Shown here: positions 25,762 to 36,132 of the stretch, in pieces
Numbering within the stretch: position 1 is the stretch's first letter
Layout of the letters: the number at the start of each line of letters is the position of its first letter
Source of the DNA: Planococcus salinus
GTDB lineage: Bacteria > Bacillota > Bacilli > Bacillales_A > Planococcaceae
Length of the DNA stretch: 64,000 bases
Assembly: GCF_003719725.1 (NCBI RefSeq)
Contig: NZ_RIAX01000004.1
Span: 248,001 to 312,000 of the forward strand
Direction of reading: 5' to 3'
Program-made: the position numbers and the translations under genes
The notes under the pieces: generated by a model
Told to the model about the DNA's origin: nothing
Seen by the model: only the letters and a program-made list of their open reading frames with translations
The model's database searches: none

Positions 25762-26878
25762 TTAAATGGCTCCTCTCGCTTTGGCTTATCCATTGGTCAC
25801 GATGAATGACCACCTGATGGCAACTATTCGCTCTTGACATTGCCTCTTTGCTTGGTAAGCCTTTGATTTTCAATAATTCTTCAGAAGAAAAATTCACTTG
25901 CCCTTTGCCGATGATTTTTCCAGCTGTGTTAAGGACTTCGACTACGTCATTGTCTTTGAAATGACCGATGATTTTTGTTACTCCCACCGGCAGCAAACTT
26001 CTGCCATGCTTCAATATCGCATCTTCAGCACCTTGGTCCACTTCGATTTTCCCTTTTGGAATCGAGTGCAGAGCCAGCCATTGCTTGGAATTTTTCACAG
26101 AAGCTTGTGTTGACATGCCGATATAGGTTCCATCGCCTTTTCCTTCAAGAATGTCGACCAGTTTTTCATCACCTGTTCCGGATCCGATGAATACCTGGAC
26201 ACCGAGATCGAGCGCTGTTCGTGCCGCTTCCACCTTGGACTTCATGCCGCCTGTTCCGACTTTGGAACCTGCACCGGAAGTGGCGTCCACCAGTTCATCG
26301 TGAATTTCAGGAAGGAAATTGTATTTTTTTGCATCGGGGTTTGTCATTGGGTTTTGGCCGTAAATGCCGTTGATGTCTGTCAAAATCATCAGGAAATCCG
26401 CATGCACGAGTCCGCTGATCAAAGCAGATAACATATCATTGTCACCGAAAGTCATGCCTTTTACCGAAATGGAATCATTTTCATTGATGATTGGAAGTAC
26501 ATTTCTTCTCAGCAGCTCTGTTATCGTCGCTTTTGCATTGTTGTACATGTCCTGTTCTAAAATATTCTGTCTCGTCAGCAACAATTGGGCTGCGACAAGA
26601 TCGTGCCGTTTGCATTCATCGGTGTAGGCCTGCATCAATAATCCCTGACCCACTGCCGCAGAGGCCTGTTTACCTACCATGGTGACTGGACGTGTTGGAT
26701 AACCAAGGTCGGTAAAGCCGGCTGCAACTGCTCCAGAGGAAATTAAAATAACTTCATGCCCAAGATTTTTCAAACGCGCAATGGCATCCACATGCTCCCG
26801 CAATTTTTCAATATCAAGCCCACCATTTACATTCGTCAAAGAGCTGCTTCCTATTTTAACGACGATTCTTTTCTTCAC
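25730..26878 (-). CDS. proB: Glutamate 5-kinase
   Basis: The 382-residue ProB has the amino-acid kinase domain ([55 protein letters not shown]) followed by a C-terminal PUA domain ([16 protein letters not shown]). It makes gamma-glutamyl phosphate in the cytoplasm. The start is GTG 26878 after AGGTGG. The end reads [11 protein letters not shown], where ProB usually stops, and then continues about 17 residues so that it overlaps proA by 32 bases. That tail is unusual and looks like read-on into the proA start region. Confidence 0.96.
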   Translation of the reverse strand: MKKRIVVKIGSSSLTNVNGGLDIEKLREHVDAIARLKNLGHEVILISSGAVAAGFTDLGYPTRPVTMVGKQASAAVGQGLLMQAYTDECKRHDLVAAQLLLTRQNILEQDMYNNAKATITELLRRNVLPIINENDSISVKGMTFGDNDMLSALISGLVHADFLMILTDINGIYGQNPMTNPDAKKYNFLPEIHDELVDATSGAGSKVGTGGMKSKVEAARTALDLGVQVFIGSGTGDEKLVDILEGKGDGTYIGMSTQASVKNSKQWLALHSIPKGKIEVDQGAEDAILKHGRSLLPVGVTKIIGHFKDNDVVEVLNTAGKIIGKGQVNFSSEELLKIKGLPSKEAMSRANSCHQVVIHRDQWISQSERSHLNEPISTSSTV

Positions 26879-26969
26879 GTACGATTCACCACCTGTTTAA
26901 TGTCAGCACACCACCGCTTTTTGCAAAACGTCGGTTGCTGCGTGTAACTGCAAGCTTCGAATAAGTATT

Positions 26970-26998
26970 ATTATGCACTCATACGAATTTTTAGTCAA
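26970..26998 (-). promoter_or_regulatory. Candidate proBA promoter
   Basis: On the minus strand TTGACT (26998-26993) and CATAAT (26975-26970) are 17 bp apart, about 90 bp before the GTG of proB. No T-box signature was seen between this promoter and proB. Confidence 0.55.
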
Positions 26999-26999
26999 T

Positions 27000-27843
27000 A
27001 TGATTAATGACTGATTTCACTATTTTTTCATACTAAAACCGCCTATTTCGAAAACAAATAAGCTTATGCACAATACTATTCAACTGACTTTTCGTATATT
27101 TATGCAATTCGTTGCTAAAATTTTAAACTTCCTCCCTTGGTCGCTTACTGAACTTTCATTCTTTGCCCGCTACTATACTGGTCATCATTCATTGAATTTA
27201 TACTGGGTTTCCGGAAAGATCATCTTCGTTACTAGCAAAAGTCATTGGCGAGTAGATGGGAAACTCTGGATGGTATGATGCCGGAGATAGTAGAACCAGA
27301 TAAGGGGAAGTGAAAAACCCTCTTGATCTGCTGAGCAGAAATGAAGACGAACAATCACTGATAATAAGGATTTTCTCAAAAAAATATTATCCAGTGACTT
27401 CCTTCTCCATTATTCAACCAATGTATTGTTGAGTCGGTCGGTTGATGTTTCACGGGTGAATGATCACTACAAGAATGAAACATGCGATGGGTCCAGTATG
27501 AAAGAAAACGGGAAGGAAAGCAAATTGATACAGCGGAAAACGGCCATTTTCAGCTGAATTAAAGCGCTTTCAAAAAAGTTTTTTCTGTTTGCCAGAAACG
27601 GCCAGGAAGCCTATAACGATGGGACCGAGAGCCGGTGAAAAGCCTCACTAAAGGAGAGGGATATAAAAAAATAAAAAATTTTTTAGGAAAACGCTTTAAA
27701 GCTGAATAATTTTATGCGATTTTACTATAGGCTTATAATAATTTAAGATTTTTCTGAACCTTCGCAAGACGGAAAGGCTCTTATGTTTCTTTTCGCTCGA
27801 ATTCCGTTTTTTACATTTTCTCCACCTTTATTCCTTATATTCA
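27000..27843. other. Gene-free intergenic region with two cre-like palindromes
   Basis: No credible gene was found on either strand. TTAAAGCGCTTTCA (27559-27572) matches the CcpA operator consensus at 13 of 14 positions, and GGAAAACGCTTTAA (27686-27699) at 12 of 14. Neither is near a start codon: proB begins 680 bp away and the CstA-family gene ends on the other side. The stretch may hold a decayed gene or an unrecognised RNA. Confidence 0.45.
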
Positions 27844-27876
27844 AAAATCCCCGGCAAAGATGCCGGGGATTTTATG
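27844..27876 (-). terminator. Terminator of the CstA-family gene
   Basis: ATCCCCGGCA, an AAGA loop and TGCCGGGGAT, with T-runs on both sides. Confidence 0.92.
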
Positions 27877-27887
27877 TTCATTATTTC

Positions 27888-29324
27888 TTAAACAGCAGTA
27901 AAATCAGACGCTGCCTGTTTTTGGTGGCGATATTTCAAGATTTGAGTTGCATACCATACAACCACTGCCACCGTAATGCAGGAGCCGATAATGGCAGAAA
28001 TCTGATAGTCCATATTCAAACCTTCCGGTGCATAGAAGATATACATCGAAACGACGCCTGTCATGAAGGTGGCAGGTACTCCACTGATCCAGTGAAACTT
28101 ATAGTTTTTCAGCAGATACATCGTTGCCGTCCATAACATGACAGTAGCTACCACCTGATTGGTCCAACCCACATATCTCCATAGAAAGGTATAATCGATT
28201 GTCGCCATGTAGAAAGTCGGAATGGCCAGCGGAACCGTGATGAGCAAAATCTTCACTTTGCCGTCCATGTTGAAAAACTTTGAAAATAAGTCGGTGACAA
28301 TCATCCGGGAAGAGCGCAGTGCCGTGTCTCCTGTTGTAATCGGTAAAATGATTACACCAAATATCGCCAGAACCCCTCCCATTGTACCTAACAACGATGT
28401 GGAGATTTCATTGACCACGCCGGAAGGTCCTCCTGCGGCCAATGCTTCCTGCAAACCGTATGTGCCATTGAAAAAGGTCATCCCGGCAGCCGCCCAGATC
28501 AACGCGATGACACCTTCGATGACCATTGCTCCGTAAAAAATTCTGCGTCCATCCGTTTCCTTTTTCATCGTGCGGGCAATAATCGGGCTTTGCGTGCAAT
28601 GGAATCCTGAGATTGCTCCGCATGAAATGGTGACCATCAACAACGGCCAAATCGGAAGCTCGCCCGGATGCAGATTACTGAAGGTCAGATTGGGCATCGG
28701 CTTTCCTGAAAGTATCAATGCGGCCGCAACAGCCACCGCCATGAACAATAATATGCCACCAAGGAAAGGATAGATGCGGCCGATGACACGGTTGACCGGC
28801 AGCACTGTTGCCAGGATATAATAAGCGAATATGATTACTAAGGCCGTTATGAAGCTGACCGGTGAAATTTGGGAAATCAATTGAGCGGGTCCTGCTGTAA
28901 AAGCGGCAGCCACCAATAACATCAAAACAAGTGACAGGCCGTTGATAAAGACTTTAATATGTTTTCCTAAATAACGGCCGACAAGCGAGGGAAATTGAGC
29001 ACCTCCATGGCGCATCGACATCATGCCGGAAAAGTAATCGTGAACACCTCCCGCAAAAATACAGCCAATGACAATCCAGATAAACGCGACAGGGCCATAT
29101 AACGCCCCTGCCACCGCTCCATAAATTGGACCGAGCCCGGCAATGTTCAGCAATTGAATCAGATTTCCTTTCCACCAGCTCATCGGTACGAAATCAATAT
29201 CATCCTTCTGAGCATATGCCGGAGTCGGTGTTTGATCATCGACTGCAAATACACGTTCAATGAATTTCGAATAAAAGATATAACCTAAAATCAGCAAAAC
29301 CAACGCCGCGAAAAATGTTACCAT
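27888..29324 (-). CDS. CstA family carbon-starvation permease
   Basis: The 478-residue membrane protein has about 13 hydrophobic segments and the CstA blocks IAGLGPIYGAVAGALYGPVAFIWIVIGCIFAGGVHDYFSGMMSMRHGG and FHCTQSPIIARTM. Family members take up peptides or pyruvate during carbon limitation. It is shorter than the 600-700-residue CstA proteins, matching the compact subfamily. A cre-like site lies 154 bp upstream, which would fit catabolite repression. Confidence 0.92.
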   Translation of the reverse strand: MVTFFAALVLLILGYIFYSKFIERVFAVDDQTPTPAYAQKDDIDFVPMSWWKGNLIQLLNIAGLGPIYGAVAGALYGPVAFIWIVIGCIFAGGVHDYFSGMMSMRHGGAQFPSLVGRYLGKHIKVFINGLSLVLMLLVAAAFTAGPAQLISQISPVSFITALVIIFAYYILATVLPVNRVIGRIYPFLGGILLFMAVAVAAALILSGKPMPNLTFSNLHPGELPIWPLLMVTISCGAISGFHCTQSPIIARTMKKETDGRRIFYGAMVIEGVIALIWAAAGMTFFNGTYGLQEALAAGGPSGVVNEISTSLLGTMGGVLAIFGVIILPITTGDTALRSSRMIVTDLFSKFFNMDGKVKILLITVPLAIPTFYMATIDYTFLWRYVGWTNQVVATVMLWTATMYLLKNYKFHWISGVPATFMTGVVSMYIFYAPEGLNMDYQISAIIGSCITVAVVVWYATQILKYRHQKQAASDFTAV

Positions 29325-29875
29325 CTGCTTCTTCCTCCTGATGTCTTTGTTGTAAAGTATTCAAATGATAACATTATTTCACTGAAAAGAAAGAAATTTT
29401 TAAAAAACAGCAGCTTTTTTCTGCATTTTCCCCGTCGAAACCAGAAAACAAAAATCCCTTGCGAGAGTAAGAAGAAATGTAAGCGCCTCCATGATGTTTC
29501 TGCAAAAAAACCATCTCTTGGTGAAGGAAGAAGACAAGCTTCTTATTATTATTTTATTATCATGTCTTTTCTCCTTGATTTTTGCTTTTGAAAAGCCATC
29601 AAGACGACAGCTCCATTTTTCCTGATAGAGCTGTATTCTGCTTTCATGCTCTTCTTCTTGTCAACCATGCTTTTCCTCAGCTGATTTCTTCACTTAATAA
29701 AAACACTGATTTAAAATCGATTTTTTTGGCTTTTCACACGGTTGACAAACGGTTGTCCACTGTTCTAACCCTTCTTTTTTCTAAGTTTTGTAATTTCGAC
29801 TCGATTTTCAGACAAAAAGGAAACGAATTTTCTAAAAACTTCATCTATTAGTAATGAATTTTGACTTTTTAGTTA
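29325..29875. other. Intergenic region between cstA-like gene and tctC
   Basis: A+T-rich, with no supported gene. It holds the cre-like site at 29478-29491 and divergent promoters. The short open frame around 29582-29851 lacks a ribosome site and looks fortuitous. Confidence 0.5.
29478..29491. promoter_or_regulatory. cre-like site upstream of the CstA-family gene
   Basis: TGTAAGCGCCTCCA agrees with the CcpA consensus TGWAANCGNTNWCA at 12 of 14 positions and lies upstream of a carbon-starvation gene. Confidence 0.45.
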
Positions 29876-29904
29876 TTGACTGAAAGAATTATTGAGTTTA
29901 TAAT
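29876..29904 (+). promoter_or_regulatory. Sigma-A promoter of tctCBA
   Basis: TTGACT (29876-29881) and TATAAT (29899-29904) are separated by 17 bp, a near-perfect match. The leader to tctC is about 120 nt. Confidence 0.75.
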
Positions 29905-30033
29905 TACAAAATGATTTAGATAATTATATTTATTTCAATAATTTCAGGTGTATCCATGGCCGCGTTTTGGATAAGTTGTCGAGTATTCCGGAATTCCGTT
30001 ACGGCGGGGCGGTAATTACAACAGGAAAGGAAG

Positions 30034-31011
30034 ATGAAAATGAAGAAAAAATCATTTAAAACGGCACTGATGATGGGCGCCTTGTCTCTATCTGCACTGG
30101 GACTGGCTGCATGTGGCGGCGAGGAAGAAACAGCAGAGGATTACCCAACCAGAGAGATTGAGATGGTCATTCCTTGGTCTCCAGGCGGGGGAAGCGATAT
30201 TGAAGGGCGAATTGTCACTGAGCACACACAGGAAAATCTGGATGAGAATTTTGTCGTGATTAACCTTCCGGGAGTCGGCGGCACAGTCGGGCTGGAAGAA
30301 TTGGCGGAAGATGAGCCGAACGGTTACCGTTTAGGCCAAATCCATGAAGGTCTTCTTGTAGCACACCACACAGATATAACAGAGATTAACTACGACTCCT
30401 TCGAGCCGATTGCTTCAATGTCTTCATCTGATCAGATACTGGCGGTTTCCAGCAATCTTGGGGTCGATACACTGGAAGAATTCGTTGAATATGGACAAAA
30501 CGAAGAAATCCGTTTCGGCGGAACAGTGTCAGGGATTCCACGCGTATGGGTGGAACAGCTGGGACAGGAATTGGACATCAACTACAATCTCGTTGGATAT
30601 GAAGGATTATCCGAAGCGATACAGGCACTGGCAGGCGGACACATTGATGCAGCCATCGTTGACTACTCTTCTGCCGGGGACTTTGTTGAAGCCGGCCATA
30701 TGAAGTTCATCGCAGTGGGTACACAGGAGCGAGTTGATGCCATGCCGGATGTACCGACTTTCACGGAAAATGGTTACGACATTTCCATGAGTATCAATAG
30801 AGGGTATGTAGCACCTGCTGGCACCGATCCTGCGATCATTGAGACACTGGCAGCTGCTTTTGAAGAAACCGCCAACGACCAAGCTTACATTGATGCCATC
30901 AACAACGTCGGTTCTTCAGTTAACTTTATGGGGCCTGAGGAATACAGAGAATATCTCGATTCTCAAAACGAAATTATTGCAGAAATTGCTGCAGGTCTCG
31001 AAGAGGAATAA
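30034..31011 (+). CDS. tctC: Tripartite tricarboxylate transporter substrate-binding protein TctC
   Basis: A lipoprotein of 325 residues: basic start, hydrophobic core and lipobox LGLAACGG with Cys at about 27. The mature part shows the TctC/Bug family YPTREIEMVIPWSPGGGSD and the mid-protein IRFGGTVSGIPRV. It captures citrate, tricarballylate or a related carboxylate outside the cell and delivers it to TctAB. The second ATG (30040) is an equally good start. It is the first gene of tctC-tctB-tctA. Confidence 0.93.
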   Translation: MKMKKKSFKTALMMGALSLSALGLAACGGEEETAEDYPTREIEMVIPWSPGGGSDIEGRIVTEHTQENLDENFVVINLPGVGGTVGLEELAEDEPNGYRLGQIHEGLLVAHHTDITEINYDSFEPIASMSSSDQILAVSSNLGVDTLEEFVEYGQNEEIRFGGTVSGIPRVWVEQLGQELDINYNLVGYEGLSEAIQALAGGHIDAAIVDYSSAGDFVEAGHMKFIAVGTQERVDAMPDVPTFTENGYDISMSINRGYVAPAGTDPAIIETLAAAFEETANDQAYIDAINNVGSSVNFMGPEEYREYLDSQNEIIAEIAAGLEEE

Positions 31012-31109
31012 CTTTCAGTATTATCTCTGGTGCAAAGAGGTCGGCGACGGCCTCTTTTTCGTGTTAAACCTGGTTCCGGCAGCATAAAAAGCAAATTAGG
31101 AGGAGAACA

Positions 31110-31592
31110 ATGGCAGAATTGCTTATCGGACTCGCGCTGATTTTATTGAGCGCAGTTATATACTTTCAATCTGGAACTTTCCCCGTGGGAGACGCCACCC
31201 AGCTGAACCCAGGCTCTTTTCCAAAAGTGATCGCTTTAGCATTGGCCATTTTGTCCATCATTTTGGTCATAGTAAAGATCAAAGAATTAGTAAGCAAAAG
31301 AGCAGAAGCAACTGAAATAAACAGAAAAGAATATATGAAAGAATTGATGATTGAGTATCGTTTGGTATTTATCACCTTTTTCAGCTTACTGCTTTATGTC
31401 TTCCTCATGCAATTTATCGGATTTATCATTACGACTATCTGTTTCATTATTGGAATAGGTTTACTGGTCGGACCGAAAAAGAAAAAAGATGTACTCATCA
31501 TTTCAATCACTTCTGTAGTGGTTACGCTCAGTACGTACCTTTTCTTCGAAAACGTGCTGCATGTCAGATTCCCATCAGGGCTATTCTTTTAG
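31110..31592 (+). CDS. tctB: Tripartite tricarboxylate transporter small membrane subunit TctB
   Basis: The 160-residue protein has four hydrophobic segments (about 1-17, 35-52, 88-120, 130-150) and the family N-terminus with PGSFPKVIALALAILSIILV. It forms the small membrane part of the transporter. AGGAGGAGAACA precedes the ATG. Confidence 0.92.
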   Translation: MAELLIGLALILLSAVIYFQSGTFPVGDATQLNPGSFPKVIALALAILSIILVIVKIKELVSKRAEATEINRKEYMKELMIEYRLVFITFFSLLLYVFLMQFIGFIITTICFIIGIGLLVGPKKKKDVLIISITSVVVTLSTYLFFENVLHVRFPSGLFF

Positions 31593-31616
31593 CAGCTCAG
31601 AAAGGAGGTCATCAAG

Positions 31617-33149
31617 TTGTTTGATCTGTTTACATTAGGTATTGCCGAAATTTTTCAGCTTAATATATTGCTTATTATTTTCGTGGGAGTCGTTGTCGGC
31701 ATTTTAGCGGGGCTGATCCCCGGTTTTACAGTGACCATGGCCATCGTTCTTACGTTGCCTTTGACTTTTGGCATGGACCCTGTGGCTGGTGTGGCCGGCA
31801 TGATCGGTGTATTAGTAGGCGGGATGTCAGGCGGACTGATCAGTGCCGCACTACTCGGTATTCCCGGTACACCGTCATCGGTTGCCACTACCTTCGATGC
31901 TTTTCCGATGTCTAAAAAAGGGGAATCCGGAAAAGCACTTTCCTTGGGGGTTTGGGCTTCGTTTCTGAGTTCAATTATCAGCTTCTTCCTATTGGTGTCG
32001 ATTGCCCCTCAAATTTCCAGGTTCGCTTTGATGCTCGGGCCCTGGGAAATGTTTTCGTTGATCGTCGTGTCGCTGACCATTATTGCCAGTGTCACGGGTG
32101 ACTCTATCCTTAAAGGGCTGATCGCCGGATTGTTCGGTATTTTAATCGCTACGGTCGGTGCTGACCCCATCACCGGCCTTGCCCGTTTTACGATGGACCT
32201 CCAGGCTTTACGGGCCGGAATTCCTTTCCTGGTTGTTTTGATCGGTATGTTCGCTATTTCGCGGCTGTTTGTGTCATTGGAACGGAAAGAAATGATACAA
32301 GACGATAAAAGGCGTCAGGAAGACAAACTGAAAGATATCGAATTTAAACTTCGTCCGATGAAAACCTTGAAAAATGTGCTGTCCAAGCCGGGCACGTTGA
32401 TCGGCTCTTCCGTGATTGGCTCCATTATCGGTGCCATTCCTGGAGCCGGCGGCAGTATCGCCAATATTGTCGCTTATGACCAAGCCAAAAGATGGTCGAA
32501 ACACTCCGAGAAATTCGGAACGGGCGTGGACGAAGGCGTCATCGCTTCTGAAGCCGGCAACAACTCTACCGTTGGCGGCGACTTGATTCCTACAGTAGCG
32601 TTAGGGATACCCGGTTCAGCTGTAACAGCCGTGTTGCTTTCTGCATTGATGGTTCACGGAATCACTCCTGGCCCTTTATTGATCGTCAACGAACCGAATT
32701 TGGTCGGAGGCATCTTTTTCGCCTTTTTAGTCGCTTCTTTCTGGATGTTGATCACTCAATTCCTGGGTATGCGTATTTTCATGAAAGTCACGCATGTTCC
32801 TGCCCACTTATTGGTTCCAGTTATCCTGGTTCTTTGTGTGGTTGGCACATTTGTCCTCAATAATCGGTTGACTGATTTGTATATCCTGCTCGTCATGGGA
32901 GTGATCGGTTACTTGTTCGCCAAGTATGGTTTCTCTTTGGCTCCTGCCATCATCGGTGTCATTCTTGGACCGCTGGCAGAAGTCAACTTACGCAGAGCCA
33001 TTATGGCAGATCCCGAATGGACTTTGTTTTTCACAAGACCAATTTCGTTGGCATTTTTAGTCCTGGCTGTGCTATCCATTCTGCTTACGGTGTGGCAAAA
33101 CTACAGAGCCAATTACAGAAAAAAGAAAATTACCCATAGACCTCAGTAG
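31617..33149 (+). CDS. tctA: Tripartite tricarboxylate transporter large membrane subunit TctA
   Basis: The 510-residue protein has about 12 membrane segments and the TctA signatures GVVVGILAGLIPGFTVTMAIVLTLPLTFGM, GGMSGGLISAALLGIPGTPSSVATTFD and, in the second half, IIGAIPGAGGSIANIVAYDQAKRWSK. It is the transport channel. The start is TTG 31617, eight bases after AAAGGAGG. It is the last gene of the operon. Confidence 0.95.
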   Translation: MFDLFTLGIAEIFQLNILLIIFVGVVVGILAGLIPGFTVTMAIVLTLPLTFGMDPVAGVAGMIGVLVGGMSGGLISAALLGIPGTPSSVATTFDAFPMSKKGESGKALSLGVWASFLSSIISFFLLVSIAPQISRFALMLGPWEMFSLIVVSLTIIASVTGDSILKGLIAGLFGILIATVGADPITGLARFTMDLQALRAGIPFLVVLIGMFAISRLFVSLERKEMIQDDKRRQEDKLKDIEFKLRPMKTLKNVLSKPGTLIGSSVIGSIIGAIPGAGGSIANIVAYDQAKRWSKHSEKFGTGVDEGVIASEAGNNSTVGGDLIPTVALGIPGSAVTAVLLSALMVHGITPGPLLIVNEPNLVGGIFFAFLVASFWMLITQFLGMRIFMKVTHVPAHLLVPVILVLCVVGTFVLNNRLTDLYILLVMGVIGYLFAKYGFSLAPAIIGVILGPLAEVNLRRAIMADPEWTLFFTRPISLAFLVLAVLSILLTVWQNYRANYRKKKITHRPQ

Positions 33150-33158
33150 CAACAAAGT

Positions 33159-33202
33159 AAATCCCCCAAGAGAACAGCAACTGTTCTCTTGGGGGATTTT
33201 TT
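33159..33202 (+). terminator. Terminator of tctCBA
   Basis: AAATCCCCCAAGAGAACAG, CAA loop and CTGTTCTCTTGGGGGATTT. Confidence 0.95.
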
Positions 33203-33302
33203 GCATGATCCGCTGATTCATTTGTTCCGTTTGATAGTATGTGTCAATATGCAAAAAGCGCCCGGTTCGTTTCTGCGGACGCTTGCATTTTTCTTACAAA
33301 TT

Positions 33303-34382
33303 TCAGTTTACTTCTACTGTCCAGCCAAAAGAATCTTCCACTCTGCCATATTGAACACCGGTAATCGTGTCATAGATTTTCTGGGACAGTTCGCCGATTT
33401 CATGGTTATTGACAATCATTTTTTGGCCTTTCCAGTTCAGCTCACCCACTGGTGAAATAACAGCAGCTGTTCCGGTGCCGAATATTTCTTCAACTAATCC
33501 GTCCTCATATGCCTGGTATATTTCATCGATGGAGATTTTCCGTTCACTGACCGGCACGTCCCAGGACTTCAATAATTCAATAACGGACATGCGCGTAATG
33601 CCTTTCAAAATACTGCCATTCAATGCCGGCGTCACTACTTCGCCGTTGATCTTGAAGAAAATGTTCATGCTGCCGACTTCTTCGATGTATTTCTTTTCGA
33701 CTCCATCAAGCCATAATACATCCGCATTTCCTGCTTTTTTCGCATTGGCCTGCGCCTGGTAACCAGCAGAATAGTTACCGGCTGTTTTCGCCATTCCGGT
33801 TCCCCCTTTTACTGCGCGGGTAAACTGGTCTTCCACGTGAATGATGACAGGCTGGAGGCCACCTGGGAAGTATGAGCCGACCGGCGACAGCAAAATCATG
33901 AGTTTATATGTCTGGGAAGGTCCAACTGCCAGATTCGGTTCAGTTGAAATGATGAACGGCCGTATATACAGCGACGTTCCCGGAGTTTGAGGCACCCAAT
34001 CTTTTTCCAACTCGACCAATTTCGTCAAATATTCCAGCATTTGTTCTTCATCGATTGGCGGGATGCTCAATCGGTCACTCGACAAGTTCAGGCGTTTGAA
34101 ATTTTCTTCCGGACGGAACAACAATACCCTTCCGTCTTCTGTATGGTATGCTTTCAACCCTTCAAACACCGTCTGGCCATAATGAAAAATCATGGCTGCC
34201 GGATCCAGAGAAATCGGTCCATACGGTACAATTTTCGGGCTGTGCCATCCTTTTCCTGTTTCATAATCCATGGTGAAAATATGATCAGTGAAGACCGTTC
34301 CGAAAGGTACTTGGTCTCCCACCGGTTTTGGCTTCAAGTCCGAACTTTTTACAACTTCCAATTCATTAGTGGGTGTCTCCAT
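33303..34382 (-). CDS. ilvE: Branched-chain amino acid aminotransferase
   Basis: The 359-residue class IV PLP enzyme is of the longer BCAT type. It has YGQTVFEGLKAY, RPEENFKRLN, GGTGMAKTAGNYSAGYQAQANAKKAG (PLP lysine nearby), ADVLWLDGVEKKYIEEVGSMN and GTGTAAVISPVG. It interconverts Leu, Ile and Val with their keto acids; alpha-ketoisovalerate also feeds PanB. AAGGAG precedes ATG 34382. Confidence 0.96.
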   Translation of the reverse strand: METPTNELEVVKSSDLKPKPVGDQVPFGTVFTDHIFTMDYETGKGWHSPKIVPYGPISLDPAAMIFHYGQTVFEGLKAYHTEDGRVLLFRPEENFKRLNLSSDRLSIPPIDEEQMLEYLTKLVELEKDWVPQTPGTSLYIRPFIISTEPNLAVGPSQTYKLMILLSPVGSYFPGGLQPVIIHVEDQFTRAVKGGTGMAKTAGNYSAGYQAQANAKKAGNADVLWLDGVEKKYIEEVGSMNIFFKINGEVVTPALNGSILKGITRMSVIELLKSWDVPVSERKISIDEIYQAYEDGLVEEIFGTGTAAVISPVGELNWKGQKMIVNNHEIGELSQKIYDTITGVQYGRVEDSFGWTVEVN

Positions 34383-34532
34383 GTTAAAACTCCTTCCAAT
34401 TTCCTCAAAGAAGAGGGGGATTCATTTTACTAATAATACATGAAAATTCAAAAATTTTAAAGGCGCGGCGCGGAAAAGATGAAGCGAAAAGTTTTTGCTC
34501 CGTTCCATTTGATGAAAAAAATAAAAGATCAT

Positions 34533-35147
34533 TCAGCGAATGACCTCAATAAAATGGGACAGTATTTTGGCAGTGAGTCCCCATATGACTTTGTCTTCAT
34601 AAATATAAAAATACTCATCAACTTTCCGGGTACGCCAATTGTAATTTTCGCCACCGACAATCAAATCGTATGGAAAGCTTTCTTCCGGCTGGACTTCGAA
34701 GTTGATGCGGTACACCCGGGGCTCTTCTTCCAGAAAAAAATTGAGCGGGACAGTAAAAATGCTGTCCACTTCCGGAGGGTTGGGCACAAATTCCACATCA
34801 GAATCTATAAACCCCGCAAAGGAATAAACCATCATACCAAAAGGCGATACGATGTAATCCAATGGAAACACAGATGAGATATTTTCTCTGCGGATTCCCA
34901 GTTCTTCAATCGTCTCCCGCAAGGCGGTGTCTTCTTCCGTCTTGTCTTCCGGGTCGATTCTGCCACCGGGAAAACAAATTTCTCCTGGTTGTTTTCGCAA
35001 TTCGTAAGAACGAACTTCAAAAAGCACGTGAACTCCGTCCTCTTTTTCAATCAACGGCAAAAGAACAGCGTACTTTGAAAAATTTTCGTTTCCCAGTATT
35101 TCAGGCGTTCTTTTTTTTCCTTTGTCTATTATCGATTTGGAATCCAT
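34533..35147 (-). CDS. NUDIX hydrolase, CoA pyrophosphatase-like
   Basis: The 204-residue protein contains the NUDIX box GGRIDPEDKTEEDTALRETIEELGI with all metal-binding glutamates. It also has the NUDIX/CoA-type preceding region VLFEVRSYELRKQPGEICFPGG, which marks the CoA/acetyl-CoA diphosphatase group. The start chosen is ATG 35147; a GTG five codons upstream overlaps the ribosome site. Confidence 0.9.
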   Translation of the reverse strand: MDSKSIIDKGKKRTPEILGNENFSKYAVLLPLIEKEDGVHVLFEVRSYELRKQPGEICFPGGRIDPEDKTEEDTALRETIEELGIRRENISSVFPLDYIVSPFGMMVYSFAGFIDSDVEFVPNPPEVDSIFTVPLNFFLEEEPRVYRINFEVQPEESFPYDLIVGGENYNWRTRKVDEYFYIYEDKVIWGLTAKILSHFIEVIR

Positions 35148-35263
35148 CTGTTTGCAGCGCACCTCCTTTTTATCCTCTTGTTCTTCACAAAATAGCTGTT
35201 GTTTATATTATAACCTTTTCCGGCTTTTTTTCCTGTGTCAGCTTTCTAACAGTGCGTGATTCA

Positions 35264-35827
35264 TCACTTAATCGCTTCGTATACACGCATAGGGGGGAAA
35301 TTCCGTAGAAAATAATTGTCTTTTACGACTGAAAAATATTTTTCCAAGTACAGTTTCAAATGCTCGTCTTTTTGAAAAAAGGTTTGATAAGGAAGGAATT
35401 TCCCCCAAGGTTTTAATACTTCACTTGTCTTTCTGATAATATCATCCCGATCTGAAGCATCCAATAAGGAAAATGGAATCCCTGAGATGACATAATCGGC
35501 AGGTCCTGCTTGATGAAAGTCCAGAATTTGCTCCACATTTCCCGCGTGATCATGATGAACAAGCAAGCGTTCATCTTTCGTATTCTTTTTCAGATAATCA
35601 GCAAAATTTTTATTTAATTCGATGGCGATGATTTTAGAATCCACAGTAATCCGTTCAAGCAGGTAATTTGTAAAAACACCGGTAGCCGGACCGTATTCAA
35701 TAATGGTCACCGGATTGCTCAAATCCATTCTGCTGCATATTTCCTCCACCCCTTTTTTTGAAGTGGGCGTGATGGAAGCAATGTTTCGGTCTTTGATAAG
35801 GTTTTTGACATATTCTCTTGTGCTCAT
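35264..35827 (-). CDS. Class I SAM-dependent methyltransferase (phospholipid N-methyltransferase / KsgA-like)
   Basis: The 187-residue protein has motif I VTIIEYGPATGVFTNYLLE, IAIELNKNF, a post-motif DYVISGIPFS (position of NPPY in rRNA methylases) and FLRNFPPMRVYEAIK. The pattern fits small PmtA-like phospholipid N-methyltransferases or KsgA relatives; substrate is not certain. The second ATG (35827) is better spaced from AGGAG than 35833. Confidence 0.85.
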   Translation of the reverse strand: MSTREYVKNLIKDRNIASITPTSKKGVEEICSRMDLSNPVTIIEYGPATGVFTNYLLERITVDSKIIAIELNKNFADYLKKNTKDERLLVHHDHAGNVEQILDFHQAGPADYVISGIPFSLLDASDRDDIIRKTSEVLKPWGKFLPYQTFFQKDEHLKLYLEKYFSVVKDNYFLRNFPPMRVYEAIK

Positions 35828-36132
35828 ATGCATTTCTCCTATTCTCTAGTGAACTGATTTTTTGCCCGTAAATTCGAACTGCTTGTCTGCTCTTGCAGAG
35901 ATATCAGAACAGCATTAACTTAAAAGAAAGCCGTCAGCCAGTAACTCTTTGACGGCGTAGTTCCCAAGGTGGATATATTGAGAAAGGATATTTTCTTTGA
36001 TCACGTTATGTAGGTAAACAGGTACTCCGAGGAGCTCCGCAGCAATGAAATGGAATGGAATGTATAGAATCTTTTTTCTCCTCATAAATCAGTGGTGTGT
36101 AATCTATACCCTTCAGTGGGGTGTTTTAATCA
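35828..36132. other. Intergenic region, no gene seen
   Basis: It contains a GCCGTCA...TGACGGC stem (35930-35958) and little else. The short frames are unsupported. Confidence 0.5.

Noticed and set aside
26879-27000. T-box leader for proBA
   Set aside because: No AGGGTGGNACCGCG-type antiterminator sequence on the minus strand upstream of proB.
33829-33844. Third parS, TCTTCCACGTGAATGA
   Set aside because: Three mismatches and inside the ilvE coding sequence.
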